From: Gallionella sp.
Lineage (GTDB): Bacteria; Pseudomonadota; Gammaproteobacteria; Burkholderiales; Gallionellaceae
Length of the DNA: 64,000 nucleotides
Assembly: GCA_023229845.1 (NCBI GenBank)
Contig: JALNYK010000013.1
Span: 14,628 to 78,627, forward strand
Direction: 5' to 3'
Position numbers and translations under genes: made by a program. Numbering within the stretch: the first letter of the stretch is position 1; each line of letters starts with the position of its first letter. Of the stretch, positions 60,350 to 64,000 are shown in pieces. Below the pieces are notes generated by a model, which was given only the letters and a program-made list of their open reading frames with translations, was not told where the DNA came from and did no database searches.

Positions 60350-62566
60350 ATGCGGTTCCGTCTCAAACCCGTGGTCTTTTCCCTGCTGTGTGCGTGCGCG
60401 CACAATGCCGCCGCGAATGCCGATTTGCTGGCTTTGCGCATGGACAAGACTTTCATGGCGATGGCGGAATCCGGTCAGGAAACGCCCGCCTTTGTCGAGG
60501 CGGACCGGCTGGAGGGCAAGAAAGACAATCAAATCGAGGCGACCGGCAACGCGGTGTTGCGCAAGCGCGGCCAGTCCATCCGTGCCGACCGGTTGCTGTA
60601 CTTCCAGGACACTCGCGACCTCGACGCGCAGGGCTCGGTGGTGGTCGAGCAGGACGGCAACACCATGAGCGGTCCGCACCTCAGGCTCAACCTCGACACC
60701 ACTGTCGGCGTGATGGAGAAGCCGGAGTTTTATCTTGTCGAGAACGGCGCGCGCGGCTCGGCCGACGTGATGCATTTCAACGACAAGCTGCATTACACGC
60801 TGGACAATGCGACCTATACCACCTGTCCTGCCGACAATGAGGATTGGCTGTTGAAAATGGGCGGTCTGGAAATCGACCGCGACCGGCAGGTCGGCGTTGC
60901 GCATCAGGCCTGGGTCGAGTTCATGGGTCTGCCTATCCTGTATTCGCCGTGGATGGACTTCCCGCTCGACGACAGGCGCAAGTCCGGGTTTCTCGCGCCG
61001 GTGTTCGGCGGCACGACCAAGGGCGGCAGCGAGTTGACGCTGCCGTATTACTGGAACATCGCGACTAATCGCGACGCAACCCTTGCGCCGCGCGTGATGG
61101 TCAAGCGAGGACTCCAGCTCAACAACGAGTTCCGTTATCTGGAATCGGGTTATGCCGGCGAGTTGCATCTGGATGTGTTGCCGAACGACAGGGTGGCGAA
61201 TCGCAGCCGCACCCGCCTCGGCGTCTTGCATAACCAGCAGATCGCCGACGGGCTGAGCAGTTATCTCAATCTGAATAGCGTGTCGGACGATAATTACTAT
61301 CGCGATCTGGCCGATTCGGTGAGTTCCACTTCGCAGGCCAATCTGGTGCAGGAAGGGTCGTTGAATTACGCCGCCGACTGGTGGAATGCCGCGTTGCGCG
61401 TGCAGCGCTACCAGACCTTGCAGGACCTGGCCGCACCTATTGTGATCCCCTACAAGCGGCTGCCGCAACTGACCGTCAATGCGCAACGGAGCTATTCTTC
61501 TGCCTCGGTGGCTTTTGCCGGCGAGTTCGTGGATTTCGTCCATCCGACAGCGTTGAGCGGCAAGCGTCTGGTGTTGAACCCCAGTGCGAGTTATCCGCTG
61601 GTCAATACGCCGGCTTTCTACGTCACGCCCAGGGTGGCGATCCACGGCACCCATTATGCAATGGGTGCCAACAATCCGACCGCGTTGCCGGATAGCTCGC
61701 GCGTATTGCCGATGCTGAGCGTGGACAGCGGGCTGTCGCTGGAGCGCGACTGGAATCCCGGCAGCAACGATTACCTGCACACGCTGGAGCCGCGCCTGTT
61801 CTATGTATATGTGCCCTATAAGGACCAGACCAACCTGCCGAACTTCGATTCGGCGCAGGCCGATTTCAGTTTCACCCAGATGTTCACCGAGAATCGCTTC
61901 TTCGGCAGTGATCGTGTCGGCGATGCCAATCACGTCACGCTGGCGCTGACTTCGCGCCTGCTGGAGCAGTCGAATGGCATGGAGCGGCTGAAGGTGACAG
62001 TGGGCGAGCGCTTCAGCTTCAGTGCGCCGCAGGTTAATCTGGTCGCGCCGACGGCGACGACCAACAAGTCCGACATTCTGCTGGCGGCCAGCGGACGCGT
62101 CACCGATGCATGGTCGCTGGACAGCGAATTCCAGATCGATCCCAACCAGTCGCATACGCAACGTTACAACGTCGCGGCGCGCTACCGCCCTGAAGCCGGC
62201 AAGGCCCTCAACCTCGGCTATCGCTTCATGCGTAACACCCTGCGGCATGTGGATGTCTCCGGGCAATGGCCGCTGTCCAGTCATTGGCATGCGGTGGGGC
62301 GCTGGAACTATTCCTTGCAGGATGCCCGTATTCTGGAGGCGATTGCCGGGCTTGAGTATAATCAAAACTGTTGGACGCTCCGCCTGGTGGCACAGCGCTT
62401 TACTGTCGGTGCACAGCAGGCCAACACCGGCTTCTTCCTGCAACTGGAATTGAACGACCTCGTCAAAGTTGGTTCCGATCCGCTGGGCTTGCTCAAACAG
62501 AGCGTGCCCGGTTATTCCAAACTGAATGAAAAACCTGCCGACGATGCGCGGCAGCCCTTGCGCTGA
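60350..62566 (+). CDS. lptD: LPS-assembly protein LptD
   Basis: This outer-membrane barrel places lipopolysaccharide on the cell surface. After the signal peptide (to about residue 24) comes the OstA/LptA-like jellyroll (ADRLEGKKDNQIEATGNAVL, LYFQDTRDLDAQGSV), then the 26-strand barrel. It has 738 residues. The mature protein has only two cysteines, Cys159 and Cys674, fitting one long-range disulfide; E. coli has four. ATG 60350 gives a proper signal; the longer frame runs into amgK. It leads the lptD-surA-pdxA group. Confidence 0.94.
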   Translation: MRFRLKPVVFSLLCACAHNAAANADLLALRMDKTFMAMAESGQETPAFVEADRLEGKKDNQIEATGNAVLRKRGQSIRADRLLYFQDTRDLDAQGSVVVEQDGNTMSGPHLRLNLDTTVGVMEKPEFYLVENGARGSADVMHFNDKLHYTLDNATYTTCPADNEDWLLKMGGLEIDRDRQVGVAHQAWVEFMGLPILYSPWMDFPLDDRRKSGFLAPVFGGTTKGGSELTLPYYWNIATNRDATLAPRVMVKRGLQLNNEFRYLESGYAGELHLDVLPNDRVANRSRTRLGVLHNQQIADGLSSYLNLNSVSDDNYYRDLADSVSSTSQANLVQEGSLNYAADWWNAALRVQRYQTLQDLAAPIVIPYKRLPQLTVNAQRSYSSASVAFAGEFVDFVHPTALSGKRLVLNPSASYPLVNTPAFYVTPRVAIHGTHYAMGANNPTALPDSSRVLPMLSVDSGLSLERDWNPGSNDYLHTLEPRLFYVYVPYKDQTNLPNFDSAQADFSFTQMFTENRFFGSDRVGDANHVTLALTSRLLEQSNGMERLKVTVGERFSFSAPQVNLVAPTATTNKSDILLAASGRVTDAWSLDSEFQIDPNQSHTQRYNVAARYRPEAGKALNLGYRFMRNTLRHVDVSGQWPLSSHWHAVGRWNYSLQDARILEAIAGLEYNQNCWTLRLVAQRFTVGAQQANTGFFLQLELNDLVKVGSDPLGLLKQSVPGYSKLNEKPADDARQPLR

Positions 62567-62582
62567 TTACGGAAAGAACAAG

Positions 62583-63935
62583 ATGCGAATGAAATTCCTG
62601 ATGATGTGCGGCACGTTGCTGATGTTGCCGCTGGCCCATGCTGTCGAGCCCGTACAGGACGTCGAGCCGGTGAAGGCCATTCCTGCGGCGCTCGATCCGC
62701 AGAAACAGGTCGCGGTGATCGATGCCGTGGTCGCGGTGGTCAACGACGACGTGATTACCCGTCGCGAGCTGGACGACCGGCTGGAGATAGTGGTGCGGCA
62801 GTTGAAGAAACAGGGCACGCCGCTGCCGGCACAGGACGTGCTGGAGAAGCAGATACTGGAGCGCATGATAGGCGACATGCTGCAAGCGCAGTTTGCCAAG
62901 GAAAGCGGCGTGCGGGTGGACGATTCCCAGCTTGATCTCGCGATTTCGCGCATCGCGCAGCAAAACGGATTCCCCTCGTTGGGCGAGTTCCGCGCCAAGC
63001 TGGAAGCGGAAGGCGTAGATTTCAGGAAGTTCCGGGAGGAAATACGCGGCGAGATCATTTCCACGCGGCTGCGCGAGCGCGAGGTCGAGAGCAAGCTGGT
63101 GATTGGCGACAGCGAGGTCGACAGCTATCTGGTCAACAAGGCGAAGATGGGCAGCGCCGAGCAGGAGCTGCATCTGGCTCACATCCTGGTGGTGGTGCCC
63201 GAGCAGGCCAGCGCAGAGAAGATACAGGCGGCGCGCGACAAGGCGGAGCAGGCGCTGGCGCAATTGAAGGGCGGCGCGGATTTCGCACAGGTCGCGGCAG
63301 GTTCGTCCGATGCCAAGGATGCGCTCAATGGGGGCGACCTCGGCTGGCGTCCGTCCGACCGCATTCCGCCGATGTTCCTGAGCGCGTTGCAGGAGTTGCA
63401 GCCCGGTCAGGTGACCGCGGTATTGCGCAGCCCGAGCGGCTTTCACATCCTCAAGCTGGTCGAACGGCGTAGCGGCAGCGCGCCGGTGGTGATCACGCAG
63501 ACCCATGCGAGGCATATCCTGATCAAGACCAGCGAGATCGTTTCGGAGCGCGAGGCGAAGAAACGCCTGATGGAGATCAAGGCGCGCATCGAGGCGGGCG
63601 CCGATTTCGCCGAACAGGCCAAGCGCTTCTCGCAGGATGGCAGCGCCCAGCAGGGCGGCGATCTGGACTGGCTGTCGCCGGGGCAGACCGTGGCTGACTT
63701 CGAAGAGGCGATGAACAAGCTGCAGCCCGGCATGATAGGCGCGGTGCAGACGCAGTTCGGTTGGCACCTGATCCAGGTGATCGAGCGGCGCAACACCGAC
63801 ATCAGCGAGCAACAGCAGCGCCAGCAGGCGCGCCAGGCGATCGGCAGCTTCAAGTCTGAGGAGCTTTATCAGGACTGGCTGCGCCAGTTGCGCGACCGCG
63901 CCTTCATCGAATACCGCCTCGAAGAAAACAACTAA
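62583..63935 (+). CDS. surA: Periplasmic chaperone and peptidyl-prolyl isomerase SurA
   Basis: It escorts outer-membrane proteins such as LptD. It has a signal peptide (MRMKFLMMCGTLLMLPLAHA), an N-terminal chaperone domain (VVAVVNDDVITRRELDDRL), and two parvulin domains (about 200-300 beginning ELHLAHILVVVP, and about 310-410 beginning THARHILIKTS), then the C-terminal helix (LYQDWLRQLRDRAFIEYRL). It has 450 residues. ATG 62583 is chosen because GGAAAG precedes it; ATG 62589 is possible. Confidence 0.95.
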   Translation: MRMKFLMMCGTLLMLPLAHAVEPVQDVEPVKAIPAALDPQKQVAVIDAVVAVVNDDVITRRELDDRLEIVVRQLKKQGTPLPAQDVLEKQILERMIGDMLQAQFAKESGVRVDDSQLDLAISRIAQQNGFPSLGEFRAKLEAEGVDFRKFREEIRGEIISTRLREREVESKLVIGDSEVDSYLVNKAKMGSAEQELHLAHILVVVPEQASAEKIQAARDKAEQALAQLKGGADFAQVAAGSSDAKDALNGGDLGWRPSDRIPPMFLSALQELQPGQVTAVLRSPSGFHILKLVERRSGSAPVVITQTHARHILIKTSEIVSEREAKKRLMEIKARIEAGADFAEQAKRFSQDGSAQQGGDLDWLSPGQTVADFEEAMNKLQPGMIGAVQTQFGWHLIQVIERRNTDISEQQQRQQARQAIGSFKSEELYQDWLRQLRDRAFIEYRLEENN

Positions 63936-63938
63936 CCG

Positions 63939-64000
63939 GTGAGCAACGCCTTTCTTTCCGCGCCGCTGGCGATCACCGCCGGCGAACCCGCGGGCATCGG
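63939..64000 (+). CDS. pdxA: 4-hydroxythreonine-4-phosphate dehydrogenase, N-terminal fragment cut by the window end
   Basis: The GTG start at 63939 gives a peptide whose segment LAITAGEPAGIG matches the conserved N-terminus of PdxA (pyridoxal phosphate synthesis). It follows surA by 3 bases, the usual lptD-surA-pdxA order. Only 20 codons are visible. Confidence 0.8.
   Translation, partial: MSNAFLSAPLAITAGEPAGI

Overview
The window is 64 kb of a GC-rich, densely coded chromosome, most probably from a betaproteobacterium of the Gallionellaceae/Nitrosomonadales kind. The reasons are: a proteobacterial-type phosphoribulokinase (Calvin cycle, so probably an autotroph), the Thiobacillus-like glutamate-cysteine ligase family, a permease-less PTS (EIIA-Man, HPr, EI), and gene orders typical of betaproteobacteria (metX-metW, aroQ-accB-accC-prmA-DUF3426, lptD-surA-pdxA). 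The taxon is inferred from gene content; no rRNA is present and I saw no tRNA gene or CRISPR array.

Layout. 1-6.8 kb: signal transduction (receiver fragment, CheR, hybrid kinase, chemoreceptor, EAL phosphodiesterase), convergent with a Ser/Thr kinase. 6.8-12.6 kb, minus strand: kinase, purU, an unusual Rossmann-PAS-GGDEF cyclase, murI and the ABC-F protein YbiT. 12.7-18.2 kb: gshA, apbE and the PTS genes. 18.2-20.1 kb: a SAM-II riboswitch with a terminator, then metX-metW. 20.1-28.5 kb: a type I restriction-modification/defence island between metW and ampG. It holds hsdM, a HEPN toxin gene (hepT), a nucleotidyltransferase antitoxin fused in frame to hsdS, an abortive-infection-like gene, two gene remnants and hsdR. 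28.5-42.8 kb: ampG, polA, LOG protein, thrB, membrane proteins, a MEKHLA protein, uvrD, a Bro-N protein, slyX, a TerB-like protein and phosphoribulokinase. 42.9-53.4 kb: leuS-lptE-holA-cutA-dsbD and aroQ-accB-accC-prmA-DUF3426. 53.5-55.9 kb: higBA and an AlbA_2 gene bracketed by two ~275-bp inverted repeats. 55.9-64 kb: ubiH-pepP-murU and amgK on the minus strand, diverging from lptD-surA-pdxA (pdxA is cut by the window end).

How the genes work together. Envelope biogenesis is a strong theme: AmpG imports muropeptides, AmgK and MurU recycle MurNAc, MurI supplies D-glutamate, and LptD, LptE and SurA build the outer membrane. The metXW transcript carries both a SAM-II aptamer and a terminator.

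Two features stand out. First, a complete HepT/MNT toxin-antitoxin pair is wired into the restriction operon by fusing the antitoxin to the specificity subunit. Second, the genome is full of small palindromic repeats. They occur between genes, nested in one another, and as in-frame insertions inside five genes (murI, polA, hsdM, murU and the MEKHLA gene).
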